From assembly GCA_050180745.1 (NCBI GenBank), contig JBFXDW010000008.1, positions 1 through 30,264 of the forward strand: a DNA stretch of 30,264 bases, in the 5' to 3' direction. Under the pieces are notes generated by a model. The model worked only from the letters and a program-made list of their open reading frames with translations, made no database searches and was not told where the DNA came from. The DNA comes from JBFXDW01 sp050180745. GTDB lineage: Bacteria; Pseudomonadota; Alphaproteobacteria; UBA9219. This document shows positions 24,087 to 30,264 of this stretch, in pieces (within the stretch, counting starts at the first letter, position 1; each line of letters starts with the position of its first letter). The translations under genes were made by a program, and so were the position numbers.

Positions 24087-24853
24087 TGCTCGACTTCAAC
24101 CACGGCTCCGAACGCGCTGCGCAGGATGCGCGTGCGCTTCCTCTCGCTGTGCGGATCAACGAGTTGGTCGACACTGCCCTGATCGCCGAACGGCAGAAGC
24201 AGCCGCGCCGCGAATATCTGGGCGCGTCCATGCTTGGCGATCCTTGCTCCCGCCGCATCCAGTATGAATATGTCGGCGCGCCCAAGGATCAGAGCAAGGA
24301 TTTCAACGGACAGACCCTGCGCATTTTCGACGCCGGACACCAATTCGAGGCTTTGTCCGTCAAGTGGTTGCGCGGTGCCGGGTTCGATCTGCGGACGGAA
24401 AAAGCGGATGGCGGGCAATTCGGCTTTTCGGTCGCCAAAGGGCGCATCAAAGGCCACATTGACGGCGTGCTCGTCGGCGGGCCGTCATGGTTTTTCTATC
24501 CCTCCCTTTGGGAACACAAAGCGATTAAGGACAAAAGCTGGCAAGATCTGGCCAAGCGCGGGCTTGCGATCTCCAAACCGCTTTATGCGGCGCAGGTCGC
24601 TCTCTATCAGGGTTACATGCCCGATCTGGCGCGTTGTCCCGCACTTTTCACGGCGCTCAACAAGGACACGCAGGAACTTTATCACGAGCTTGTGTCTTTC
24701 GACGCCTCGCTAGCGCAAAGCACGAGCGACAAGGCCGTCAACATTCTGCAAGCTACAGATGCCGGACAGCAACTGCCACGCATAGCGTCCAATCCAGATT
24801 TTTACCTGTGCCTGTGCTGCCCCTACGCAAAGAGGTGCTGGCATGGCGCGTGA
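24086..24853 (+). CDS. Cas4/RecB-like PD-(D/E)XK nuclease with Cys cluster
   Basis: This 255-residue protein starts at ATG 24086, whose A is the last base of the preceding stop, with GGAGG 10 nt upstream. Core residues are visible as GHIDGVLVGG (catalytic Asp), SLWEHKAIKDKSW (the ExK motif) and PLYAAQVALYQGYM (the QxxxY-like helix). One Cys near the N-terminus (GDPCSRRIQYE) and a terminal cluster CLCCPYAKRC match the layout of 4Fe-4S clusters in Cas4 and AddB-type nucleases. It likely trims DNA ends in phage recombination with the RecA-like ATPase and SSB-like protein. No CRISPR array or other cas gene is present. Confidence 0.83.
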   Translation: MLDFNHGSERAAQDARALPLAVRINELVDTALIAERQKQPRREYLGASMLGDPCSRRIQYEYVGAPKDQSKDFNGQTLRIFDAGHQFEALSVKWLRGAGFDLRTEKADGGQFGFSVAKGRIKGHIDGVLVGGPSWFFYPSLWEHKAIKDKSWQDLAKRGLAISKPLYAAQVALYQGYMPDLARCPALFTALNKDTQELYHELVSFDASLAQSTSDKAVNILQATDAGQQLPRIASNPDFYLCLCCPYAKRCWHGA

Positions 24854-27005
24854 AGAGCTGGACTTTAACGATGCGCGCCGTCAGGGCCAAGACCAGCGCG
24901 ACAAGATCGATATTCCCTTGATCAAGGAGCGCATGGCCGACTGCTATCGGCAAATCCTCGACCACCTATTGCCGAACGGCGTTTATGTCGGCGAAGAGTT
25001 TCATTGCGGCGACATTTACGGCGCGCCAGGCGAAAGCCTGAAGCTCAGCGTCCGCAAAAACAAGATGGGCGTGGGCGAGGATTTCGCCACGGGCCAGAAG
25101 TTCGGCGACCTGATCGATGTCTGGAAGATCGTTCGCCATGAGGACTACACGACAGCGATCCGCAACATCGCCGAGTTTCTGAACATAGCCGAACGCCTGC
25201 CTGCGCCGGTTTCAAAAGCGCCGAAGAGCAAAGCGCCGGAGATCGGCCCGCCTGTCGCGCAGTACAATTACACCGACGCTCAAGGCACAATCCTTCTTGT
25301 CGTCTATCGGCACGAATATGAGGAAAACGGCCAGCGCAAAAAGACCTTCAGGATATGGAACGCCATCACGCACAAAGCCGAGGCCCCCGCTTCGGGCCGT
25401 CCCCTTTATAGGCAACCGGATATCGCAAAGGCGGACGTCGTCGTGCTTGCCGAGGGCGAGAAAGCGGCGGATGCGCTCAACTTTGCAGGCGTTGCGGCCA
25501 CAAGCGCCGTGTGCGGCTCCAATGCCCCGACCGAAAAAACGGACTGGTCGCCTTTGGCCGGAAAGCGCGTCCTAATCTGGCCGGACAACGATCTGCCGGG
25601 CCTGTCCTATGCGCAAAAGGCCGCGCAGGCGGCGCTGTCCGCCGGAGCCAGAAGTGTCGGCATTTTGCCCATTCCGCAAGGCAAGCCCGGCGGCTGGGAC
25701 GCGGCGGATGCTGCCGCCGAAGGCATGGACATCCGCGCCCATGTCGAGGCCGCGATGCCCGAACCCGTCACGCCGCCCGCCGCCGCCACAATCCCCGCTT
25801 ATCCTGTCGGGGCCATACTGGACGACGACAGTCCCATGCCGGAAGACCTGATCGCGCCGCGTATCCTGACGCCCAGCGGTCTCGCAGTCTTCGGCGGTGC
25901 GCCCAAGGTCGGTAAATCCGACTTTCTATTTTCGCTTCTGGTGCATGCCGCAGCCGGAAGGCCGTTCCTCGGTTTCATTCCGCCACGGCCCCTTAACGTG
26001 TTCTGTTTGCAGACCGAAATTGGCTACCACTATCTGCGCGAACGGCTGCATCAGATGGAAATCGATCCGGAAATCCTTCCTCTCGTTCGCAAGAACCTCG
26101 TCATCACGCCGCAGGTGCGCCTGATCCTCGACGACAAGGGTGTCGAGATGGTGCGCGAGACGATTGCGCGGCATTTCGATCCGAAACTTCTGGACGTGAT
26201 TGCCATTGATCCTCTGCGCAACGTGTTCGACGCGGGAGAAAACGGCGGCGAGAATGACAACACGGCCATGCTGAACTTTCTTCAGGATCGCGTCGAGAAG
26301 CTGCGTTTTCTCGTCAATCCCGAAGCGGGTGTCATTCTTGCCCACCACACGCGCAAAATCACGAAGCGCATGCTGGAGGAAGACCCGTTTCAGGCTCTGA
26401 GCGGCGCTGGCAGTTTGCGCAGTTTCTACACGACCGGCATCATCATGTTCCGCCCCGACGAGAGCCAGAGCGTGCGCGAGCTGATGTTCGAGCTGCGCAA
26501 TGGCAAGGCAATCCCGTCGAAATACGTCGACAAGATCAACGGCATCTGGCGCGAGGTCGAACACCAGTCCAAGCGCCTCGTCAACAAGGAGCATGGCGAA
26601 CGTCTCGACAACGAGCGTCGCCGCCGCCATGACGTGATACTGCAGCTCATCTATGACGAAGGCCAGCGGGGACGGCTTTATTCCCCCACGCAGTTCTGCC
26701 AGGCCTTCGAAAACAAGGCGGGGCTCGGCGGCTCCCACTCCATCCGCGACCGCATCGATGTGCTGACCACAAAGGGCTACATCAAGTTCAACAAGGACGG
26801 CGCTGCCAAAAGCAAGTACGGCATGATGTGCGTCGAGGACATGGAAATCCCGCGCGCGGAGCCGGACGTGGATCCGCAAACCGGCGAGATCACGGACGTG
26901 ATGATCCCGCTCTTGCCGACGCATTTCAAACAGCCGAACGACGGTGCGATCCTGCCAGTCGAGAACCCCGAAATTTGGGTCTATCACGACGAGGGCGAGC
27001 CATGA
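24843..27005 (+). CDS. Primase-like TOPRIM plus RepA-type (AAA_25) helicase
   Basis: This 720-residue protein starts at ATG 24843, overlapping the nuclease gene by 11 nt. Residues 45-100 resemble a degenerate primase zinc-binding region (LKLSVRKNKMGVGEDFATGQ) that lacks the Cys/His ligands. A TOPRIM domain follows at about 200-280 (VVVLAEGEKAADAL with catalytic Glu, VLIWPDNDLPG with DxD-like acids). The RepA/RecA-like helicase has Walker A GGAPKVGKSDFLFSLL at about 352-367, LLDVIAIDPLRNVF as Walker B and GVILAHHTRK. It is probably the replication initiator/helicase-primase. Its last bases form ATGA with a doubtful ORF, and an octamer array begins 33 bp after it. Confidence 0.85.
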   Translation: MAREELDFNDARRQGQDQRDKIDIPLIKERMADCYRQILDHLLPNGVYVGEEFHCGDIYGAPGESLKLSVRKNKMGVGEDFATGQKFGDLIDVWKIVRHEDYTTAIRNIAEFLNIAERLPAPVSKAPKSKAPEIGPPVAQYNYTDAQGTILLVVYRHEYEENGQRKKTFRIWNAITHKAEAPASGRPLYRQPDIAKADVVVLAEGEKAADALNFAGVAATSAVCGSNAPTEKTDWSPLAGKRVLIWPDNDLPGLSYAQKAAQAALSAGARSVGILPIPQGKPGGWDAADAAAEGMDIRAHVEAAMPEPVTPPAAATIPAYPVGAILDDDSPMPEDLIAPRILTPSGLAVFGGAPKVGKSDFLFSLLVHAAAGRPFLGFIPPRPLNVFCLQTEIGYHYLRERLHQMEIDPEILPLVRKNLVITPQVRLILDDKGVEMVRETIARHFDPKLLDVIAIDPLRNVFDAGENGGENDNTAMLNFLQDRVEKLRFLVNPEAGVILAHHTRKITKRMLEEDPFQALSGAGSLRSFYTTGIIMFRPDESQSVRELMFELRNGKAIPSKYVDKINGIWREVEHQSKRLVNKEHGERLDNERRRRHDVILQLIYDEGQRGRLYSPTQFCQAFENKAGLGGSHSIRDRIDVLTTKGYIKFNKDGAAKSKYGMMCVEDMEIPRAEPDVDPQTGEITDVMIPLLPTHFKQPNDGAILPVENPEIWVYHDEGEP

Positions 27006-27388
27006 TTTTTGCCCGCAAAAACCCATCCAAACCGGCTGTCATTCTGGGCTTGCGTTTTGTCATTCTGGGTCAGAATGACGTCATTCTAGACGCGGCGTCA
27101 TTTTGTCATTCTAGAATCCGCATTTGTTTTCATAGTGTTACGGCCCATTTCCAGAATGACACGTCATTCTGCCCGGCAGTCTGGAAATCCGGAAAATTCG
27201 CCTTATTTCTCAGCGCGTTATTCCAGAATGACAGAATGACGTTTTCCCACTCTCCCTACGGGAGAGAGAGACGCCTTGCGGCGTTCTCTCCTCCATCGGT
27301 CGAGGGAGTCTGCGCGCGGATAGGTTCCGCGACGCCCAAAACCTTTCCCCATTTTCCAATCCCAACTGACAGGAGGTGCATCTCATGA
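27002..27388 (+). CDS. Doubtful ORF across the octamer array
   Basis: A 128-codon frame opens with ATG overlapping the helicase stop codon (ATGA) and runs through the whole repeat array. The predicted protein repeats VILG and FQND because the octamers are spaced by multiples of three, and it shows no recognisable domain; the end runs through strong hairpins and another gene's ribosome-binding site. I regard the region as more likely a cis-acting element. The long open frame and the ATGA junction keep translation possible. Confidence 0.25.
   Translation: MIFARKNPSKPAVILGLRFVILGQNDVILDAASFCHSRIRICFHSVTAHFQNDTSFCPAVWKSGKFALFLSALFQNDRMTFSHSPYGRERRLAAFSPPSVEGVCARIGSATPKTFPHFPIPTDRRCIS
27038..27240. 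repeat. Iteron-like array of GTCATTCT octamers
   Basis: Perfect GTCATTCT occurs at 27038, 27059, 27080, 27105 and 27163. Its complement AGAATGAC occurs at 27072, 27153, 27225 and 27233, and a one-mismatch GTCATTTT at 27097. The first three are exactly 21 bp apart, two helical turns. 27072-27087 is a perfect 16-bp palindrome (AGAATGAC+GTCATTCT), and 27225-27240 is a tandem pair. The array directly follows the TOPRIM-helicase gene, a position that fits a phage replication origin. Confidence 0.7.
27250..27290. repeat. Two overlapping, mutually exclusive hairpins
   Basis: CTCTCCC-TAC-GGGAGAG (27250-27266) overlaps a second hairpin at 27264-27290: GAGAGA, bulged G, ACGCC, loop TTGC, GGCGT, TCTCTC. 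The bases 27264-27266 belong to both stems. They lie between the octamer array and the next gene, and could be part of an origin or an RNA switch or terminator. Confidence 0.5.
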
Positions 27389-27702
27389 TGGCAAACCGGA
27401 TCAAGGCGCGTGACGCCAACATCTACTGGCAATACTCGCACACAGGTCGCGTCTACGATGTGCGCGTGCGCGACAGGTACGATATCTGTGAAAGCCGCGT
27501 TTGTTCGAGCGGCGCTTTCTGGACAGGGTGGCGGCATGCGCACGGCACAAGTCCCGAAACGTTGTTCGGCGAGATGCTGTTCCGCTACGGCTTCACCACG
27601 CTTGAGGAAACGCGCATCGCGCTCCTGCAGTTCGCCAAGATCGACAACTGCCAATGGGCACGCGACATGCTGGAGGGCAAGACCTACGGGAGGGTCGCAT
27701 GA
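27385..27702 (+). CDS. Small phage protein of unknown function
   Basis: The start is placed at ATG 27385, eight bases after a perfect AGGAGG; GTG 27376 would overlap that site, and ATG 27388 is also possible. The product is 105 residues with a beta-rich first half (NIYWQYSHTGRVYDVRVRDR, FWTGWRHAHG) and a helical second half (EETRIALLQFAKIDNCQWAR). It has no signal or membrane segment. I do not recognise a family. Its stop codon overlaps the next start (ATGA), so the two genes are coupled. Confidence 0.65.
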   Translation: MMANRIKARDANIYWQYSHTGRVYDVRVRDRYDICESRVCSSGAFWTGWRHAHGTSPETLFGEMLFRYGFTTLEETRIALLQFAKIDNCQWARDMLEGKTYGRVA

Positions 27703-28130
27703 GCCCCCGCGCCAAGAAGACCGTGTCCGACGTCGCAGATCGGATTGAGCAAGCGGCGCACACGATGCGCAAGCTGCCCAAGGTCACCGTGCAAGGATAC
27801 TTCAATGCATGGCCTCCAATCGTCCGCGAAGCGATGGAAGCGTATGGCTGGGAGGACGCGCATGTCAGACCCGGCCCGCCCACGGCTCACCAGATCACCG
27901 AAATGGACGAGGTCATGCTATGGCTCATGTGGCTGGAGCGCGAGGAAGTGCGCCTCGTTTGGCTGCGGGCCAACGGCATTCGCTGGAAGCGCATGTCGCT
28001 CGAGCTGGGCTGGTCGGTGCGCAAGCTGCAGTACGATTGGCGAATCGCGCTCGTGAAAATCGTGCATCGATTGAGCAATCCGAAGGAGAAAATCACGCTT
28101 CCATACAAGCGACGCATCCAAGGCGGATAG
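27699..28130 (+). CDS. DUF6362-like phage protein, sigma/HTH-like
   Basis: This 143-residue protein starts at ATG 27699 with GGAGGG just upstream. Landmarks are VQGYFNAWPPIVREAMEAYG, then EMDEVMLWLMWLEREEVRLV and LRANGIRWKRMSLELGWSVR followed by KLQYDWRIAL. The last part reads like a sigma-factor region 4 or transposase-type helix-turn-helix, as in the phage family I recall as DUF6362. It may regulate late genes or act near the terminase, but this is inference. It is the last gene before a 335-bp non-coding gap. Confidence 0.7.
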   Translation: MSPRAKKTVSDVADRIEQAAHTMRKLPKVTVQGYFNAWPPIVREAMEAYGWEDAHVRPGPPTAHQITEMDEVMLWLMWLEREEVRLVWLRANGIRWKRMSLELGWSVRKLQYDWRIALVKIVHRLSNPKEKITLPYKRRIQGG

Positions 28131-28465
28131 GCAAAAATGCGCACGCGTTCTTTAAGCGATTCAATTTATTGATAAACCCCATGCGCATTTTAGTTCTGCG
28201 TCGTTTGCGCATTTTCTGCCAGACTGCACGGCATGATCGGGAGACGAGCGGGTCCTCCCTCGGCCCCAACGTATGCTGGCGGCAAGAGCGCAGGACTTCG
28301 CTACATGTAGGGGTTGAAAGCGGGAAGCCGCCCCACAGGTTGTGGTTTCGAGCGTAACCCAATTATCTCATGGAAAACAAAGAGTTAAATCGCCCCGTGG
28401 AGGCGGATTCCTGCCTGGACTCCTGACAAAGGGAAGCCAGCTTTTCCTAACAACAGAGGTTTGAT
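28131..28465. other. Intergenic region with repeats and potential RNA structure
   Basis: No convincing gene is present in these 335 bp. It contains AAAATGCGCA at 28134-28143 and two direct copies of its complement TGCGCATTTT at 28182-28191 and 28206-28215, 24 bp apart. It also holds a GGGAG/CTCCC hairpin near 28230-28255, the 10-bp palindrome CTACATGTAG at 28301-28310, and the structured element at 28311-28360. It probably carries the promoter for the methyltransferase genes; I could not assign -35 and -10 boxes with confidence. Confidence 0.55.
28311..28360 (+). ncRNA. Candidate structured RNA, three-way junction
   Basis: The outer stem GGGTT (28311-28315) pairs with AACCC (28356-28360). 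The inner stem GAAA (28316-28319) pairs with TTTC (28346-28349), leaving GAGCGT bulged. Inside are two hairpins: GCGG-GAAG-CCGC (28320-28331) and CCACA-GGT-TGTGG (28333-28345). All stems are perfect Watson-Crick. I could not match it to a known riboswitch or ribozyme. It lies about 105 nt before the methyltransferase start, so it may be a 5' leader element. Confidence 0.35.
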
Positions 28466-29551
28466 TTGAATGGTCTGGCTTTACCTGCCGCCGGAGGCGA
28501 TTTCGCGTGCCCAAAAGGGCGCGCGTTGTTCGGCCTCTCGCTCTGCGCGGGCGCAGGCGGGCTCGACCTCGGCCACCATCTCGCCGTCCCCGGCTATCGA
28601 ACTGTTTGTTACGTCGAGCGGGAAAGCTATGCCGCATCCACTCTCGTGGCGCGGATGGAAGACAAGGCCTTGGATCGCGCGCCTGTCTGGGACGACGTTG
28701 CGACCTTCAACGGCAAAGCGTGGCGCGGCGTGGTGGATATCGTCCACGGCGGCTATCCATGCCAGCCGTTCTCCGTCGCTGGACGCAAGCTCGGCGACAA
28801 AGACCCACGCCATCTCTGGCCGCACATCGCGCGGATCGTCCGCGAAGTCAAACCGCCCGTCTGCTTCTTCGAAAATGTTGGGGGACATCTACGACTGGGA
28901 TTTGAACAAGTCCACGATGACCTTCGAGCAATGGGTTACCGCGTTAAGGCGGGCTTGTTTACAGCGGCAGAAGTTGGCGCGCCGCACAAGCGCGAGCGGC
29001 TCTTCATCTTGGCTTACGCCGAGGGCGCAGGAGAGCGGCGAAAAGCAGGACACGTTCCTCAAGCGCAACGGCGACAGGACGGATCGTTGCTTCGGGTCTC
29101 TGACGGCGCAATCGGCGTCATGGCCGACGCCTCGGGCGCACGAGCCGGGCAGCACAAGTTTGGATCACGGGATCAGTCTGACCGAAGCCAGCAAATACTG
29201 GCCCACGCCGCGCGCCTGCACCGGCAAGCGTTCGAGCGGTTTGAACCGGAGCGAGATGATGCGCCAGTGGGCGACGCCGACGGCGCGGGACTGGAAAGAC
29301 GGCGTTCTCGTCGACAGCAAAGCGAAGACGCGGAGCAACCTTTCCCGCCAGGCCCCGAGGACGAGGCTGGGTGGCAGCGCTATCTCGAACGCGCCTCGCA
29401 CCTTGAACCCGCTGTTTGTCGAGGCGCTGATGGGCTGGCCAACAGGGTGGACAGGCTCCGACTTTGCGGCAACGGCGTGGTTCCGTTGGTCGCGGCTTAT
29501 GCGTTTTGCACTTTGGCAAATCAGGCTATCAAAGAACACGGATCAAAATGA
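28466..29551 (+). CDS. C5-cytosine DNA methyltransferase (phage orphan)
   Basis: This 361-residue protein initiates at TTG 28466, six bases after AGAGG; no in-frame ATG lies near. Motifs are complete: I GLSLCAGAGGLDLG (23-36), IV GGYPCQPFSVAG with catalytic Cys99, VI FFENV (134-138), VIII GAPHKRERLFILA, and the C-terminal IX/X region FPPGPEDEAGWQRYL and DRLRLCGNGVVPLVAAYAF. The target-recognition part at about 185-300 is hydrophilic and low in complexity. It methylates cytosine in an unknown site; without a partner endonuclease it probably protects phage DNA from restriction. A second long frame overlaps the 3' half. Its stop codon overlaps the next start (ATGA). Confidence 0.88.
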   Translation: MNGLALPAAGGDFACPKGRALFGLSLCAGAGGLDLGHHLAVPGYRTVCYVERESYAASTLVARMEDKALDRAPVWDDVATFNGKAWRGVVDIVHGGYPCQPFSVAGRKLGDKDPRHLWPHIARIVREVKPPVCFFENVGGHLRLGFEQVHDDLRAMGYRVKAGLFTAAEVGAPHKRERLFILAYAEGAGERRKAGHVPQAQRRQDGSLLRVSDGAIGVMADASGARAGQHKFGSRDQSDRSQQILAHAARLHRQAFERFEPERDDAPVGDADGAGLERRRSRRQQSEDAEQPFPPGPEDEAGWQRYLERASHLEPAVCRGADGLANRVDRLRLCGNGVVPLVAAYAFCTLANQAIKEHGSK

Positions 29552-29570
29552 CCTCTTCGACATTGCATAA
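28875..29570 (+). CDS. Overprinted WPTP-repeat protein in another frame of the methyltransferase gene
   Basis: The +1-shifted frame is open for 231 codons from ATG 28875, which spans the motif VI codons of the methyltransferase; ATG 28917 (MTFEQWVTALRRACLQRQKL) is an alternative. The product has repeated WPTPRA/WATPTARDWKDG units and ends LNPLFVEALMGWPTGWTG then AATAWFRWSRLMRFALW. I recall this arrangement from phage proteins found beside or within cytosine methyltransferase genes. Both frames look protein-like here, so a simple frameshift does not explain it: the methyltransferase keeps its C-terminal motifs in its own frame. No Shine-Dalgarno is evident. Function unknown. Confidence 0.45.
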   Translation: MLGDIYDWDLNKSTMTFEQWVTALRRACLQRQKLARRTSASGSSSWLTPRAQESGEKQDTFLKRNGDRTDRCFGSLTAQSASWPTPRAHEPGSTSLDHGISLTEASKYWPTPRACTGKRSSGLNRSEMMRQWATPTARDWKDGVLVDSKAKTRSNLSRQAPRTRLGGSAISNAPRTLNPLFVEALMGWPTGWTGSDFAATAWFRWSRLMRFALWQIRLSKNTDQNDLFDIA

Positions 29571-30264
29571 TATCGCAAGCAAGATTGAGCTTTGGGATAT
29601 CGACAAGCTCGTGCCTTATGCCAACAACCCGCGCACCCATTCAAAAGAGCAGATAGGCAAGATCGCGGCCAGCATGATGAAGTTCGGATTTGTAAATCCG
29701 ATACTCGTGGATGCATCCGCTGAAATTATCGCAGGGCACGGACGGCTTCAGGCCGCTAAGCATCTCGGACTTGAGCGCGTGCCTGTCATTGTGCTCGACC
29801 ACCTAACCGAAGAAGAAAAACGCGCCTATGTCATCGCCGACAACCAGCTGGCTCTTGATGCTGGATGGGATGATGGTCTTTTGAAAACGGAGCTGGCAGC
29901 GCTTGCATCGCTCAATTTTGATTTGTCTGTGATTGGTTTTTCAGACGAAGAGCTTGCCGATCTGTTGGGAGACGCGGAAGGGGCCGAAGGCAACACGGAT
30001 GACGATGCCGTTCCAGAAGCGCCAGTAGAACCGAAGACAAAGCCCGGTGACGTTTATGTTCTGGGCAACCATCGTTTGCTCTGTGGCGACAGCACCGTCC
30101 TAGCCAATGTTGAAAAGGTTCTTGATGGCGCTTTGGCGGATATGGTGTTCACGGATCCTCCCTACAATGTGGATTACGGCAATACGGCCAAGGACAAGTT
30201 GCGCGGCAATGACCGCAGGATCATGAACGACAATCTGGGCGAAGGGTTCGAAGCGTTCCTTTAC
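29548..30264 (+). CDS. ParB-domain N6-adenine DNA methyltransferase, 3' end cut by window
   Basis: The first 239 residues are visible, starting at ATG 29548 and overlapping the previous stop codon. Residues 10-125 are a ParB/sulfiredoxin-like domain: DIDKLVPYANNPRTHSKEQI, VNPILVDASAEIIAGHGRLQ and AYVIADNQLALDAGWD. From about 170 an adenine methyltransferase begins (VYVLGNHRLLCGDSTV), with motif IV TDPPYNVDYG at about 206-215. The catalytic motif precedes the SAM motif, which is beyond the edge, as in beta-class enzymes. ParB-methyltransferase fusions are common near phage terminase genes. It is probably an orphan modifier protecting phage DNA, paired with the cytosine methyltransferase upstream. 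Confidence 0.9.
   Translation, partial: MTSSTLHNIASKIELWDIDKLVPYANNPRTHSKEQIGKIAASMMKFGFVNPILVDASAEIIAGHGRLQAAKHLGLERVPVIVLDHLTEEEKRAYVIADNQLALDAGWDDGLLKTELAALASLNFDLSVIGFSDEELADLLGDAEGAEGNTDDDAVPEAPVEPKTKPGDVYVLGNHRLLCGDSTVLANVEKVLDGALADMVFTDPPYNVDYGNTAKDKLRGNDRRIMNDNLGEGFEAFLY

Noticed and set aside
25926..27026. Antisense open frame of 366 codons opposite the helicase gene
   Set aside because: Same codon-mirroring effect; the sense strand has Walker motifs throughout the overlap.
27038..27240. CRISPR array
   Set aside because: The repeats are only 8 bp, occur in both orientations and lack spacers of uniform length. No cas gene set is present; the Cas4-like nuclease is a phage recombination type.
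28470..28874. Upstream part of the second frame in the methyltransferase gene, from ATG 28470
   Set aside because: It is open but reads as Ser/Ala/Arg-rich shadow sequence opposite motifs I-IV; family-like sequence begins only near 28875.
28466..29570. Sequencing or evolutionary frameshift in the methyltransferase gene
   Set aside because: Frame A is complete with C-terminal motifs IX/X, so no frame change is needed to rebuild the enzyme.

Overview
The window looks like an alphaproteobacterial chromosome with the left part of an integrated temperate phage, or phage-like element. The host assignment is an inference from a class I PHA synthase, the glpX-recJ neighbourhood and gloB lying divergent to a SAM methyltransferase. 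The genus cannot be named from this sequence. Left of about 15.6 kb the genes have moderate GC and relaxed third positions. Right of about 19.5 kb they are visibly GC-richer with C/G-ending codons, as expected for acquired DNA.

Chromosomal part (1-15683): partial gloB (-), a SAM methyltransferase, a small membrane protein, then an operon-like run mdaB-macA-macB-outer-membrane factor (quinone reduction plus tripartite efflux). A convergent class I PHA synthase gene (-) follows, then a small lipoprotein, glpX, a repeat-rich gap, recJ, pyrC, a lone PilT/DotB-type secretion ATPase, a periplasmic amino-acid-binding-type protein and an intact tRNA-Thr(GGT).

Element part (15684-end): a tyrosine integrase gene ends just past the tRNA-Thr 3' end, overlaps an excisionase-like gene for 157 nt, and is followed by an immunity region. 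That region has an XRE regulator with a TrmB/PLD-like C-terminal domain, a short XRE repressor and a divergent Cro-like gene. Six related 14-bp operators lie in two clusters flanking it, arranged like lambda OL and OR. A tightly packed rightward early operon (many ATGA/GTGA junctions) encodes a RuvC-like resolvase, an early phage protein, a RecA-like ATPase, an SSB-like protein, a DEAH helicase, a Zn-ribbon protein, a Cas4/RecB-like nuclease and a TOPRIM-helicase. After an array of octamer repeats come two small phage genes, a structured intergenic region, an orphan C5-cytosine methyltransferase and a ParB-domain N6-adenine methyltransferase cut by the window end.

The most interesting signals are: (1) two overlapping frames in the 3' half of the cytosine methyltransferase gene, both with apparent family-like sequence; (2) an iteron-like array of nine perfect GTCATTCT/AGAATGAC octamers next to the helicase gene, a candidate replication origin; (3) the two-cluster operator system; (4) a compact potential three-way-junction RNA before the methyltransferase genes. 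All identifications come from reading the sequence and remembered family motifs. No database search was run.
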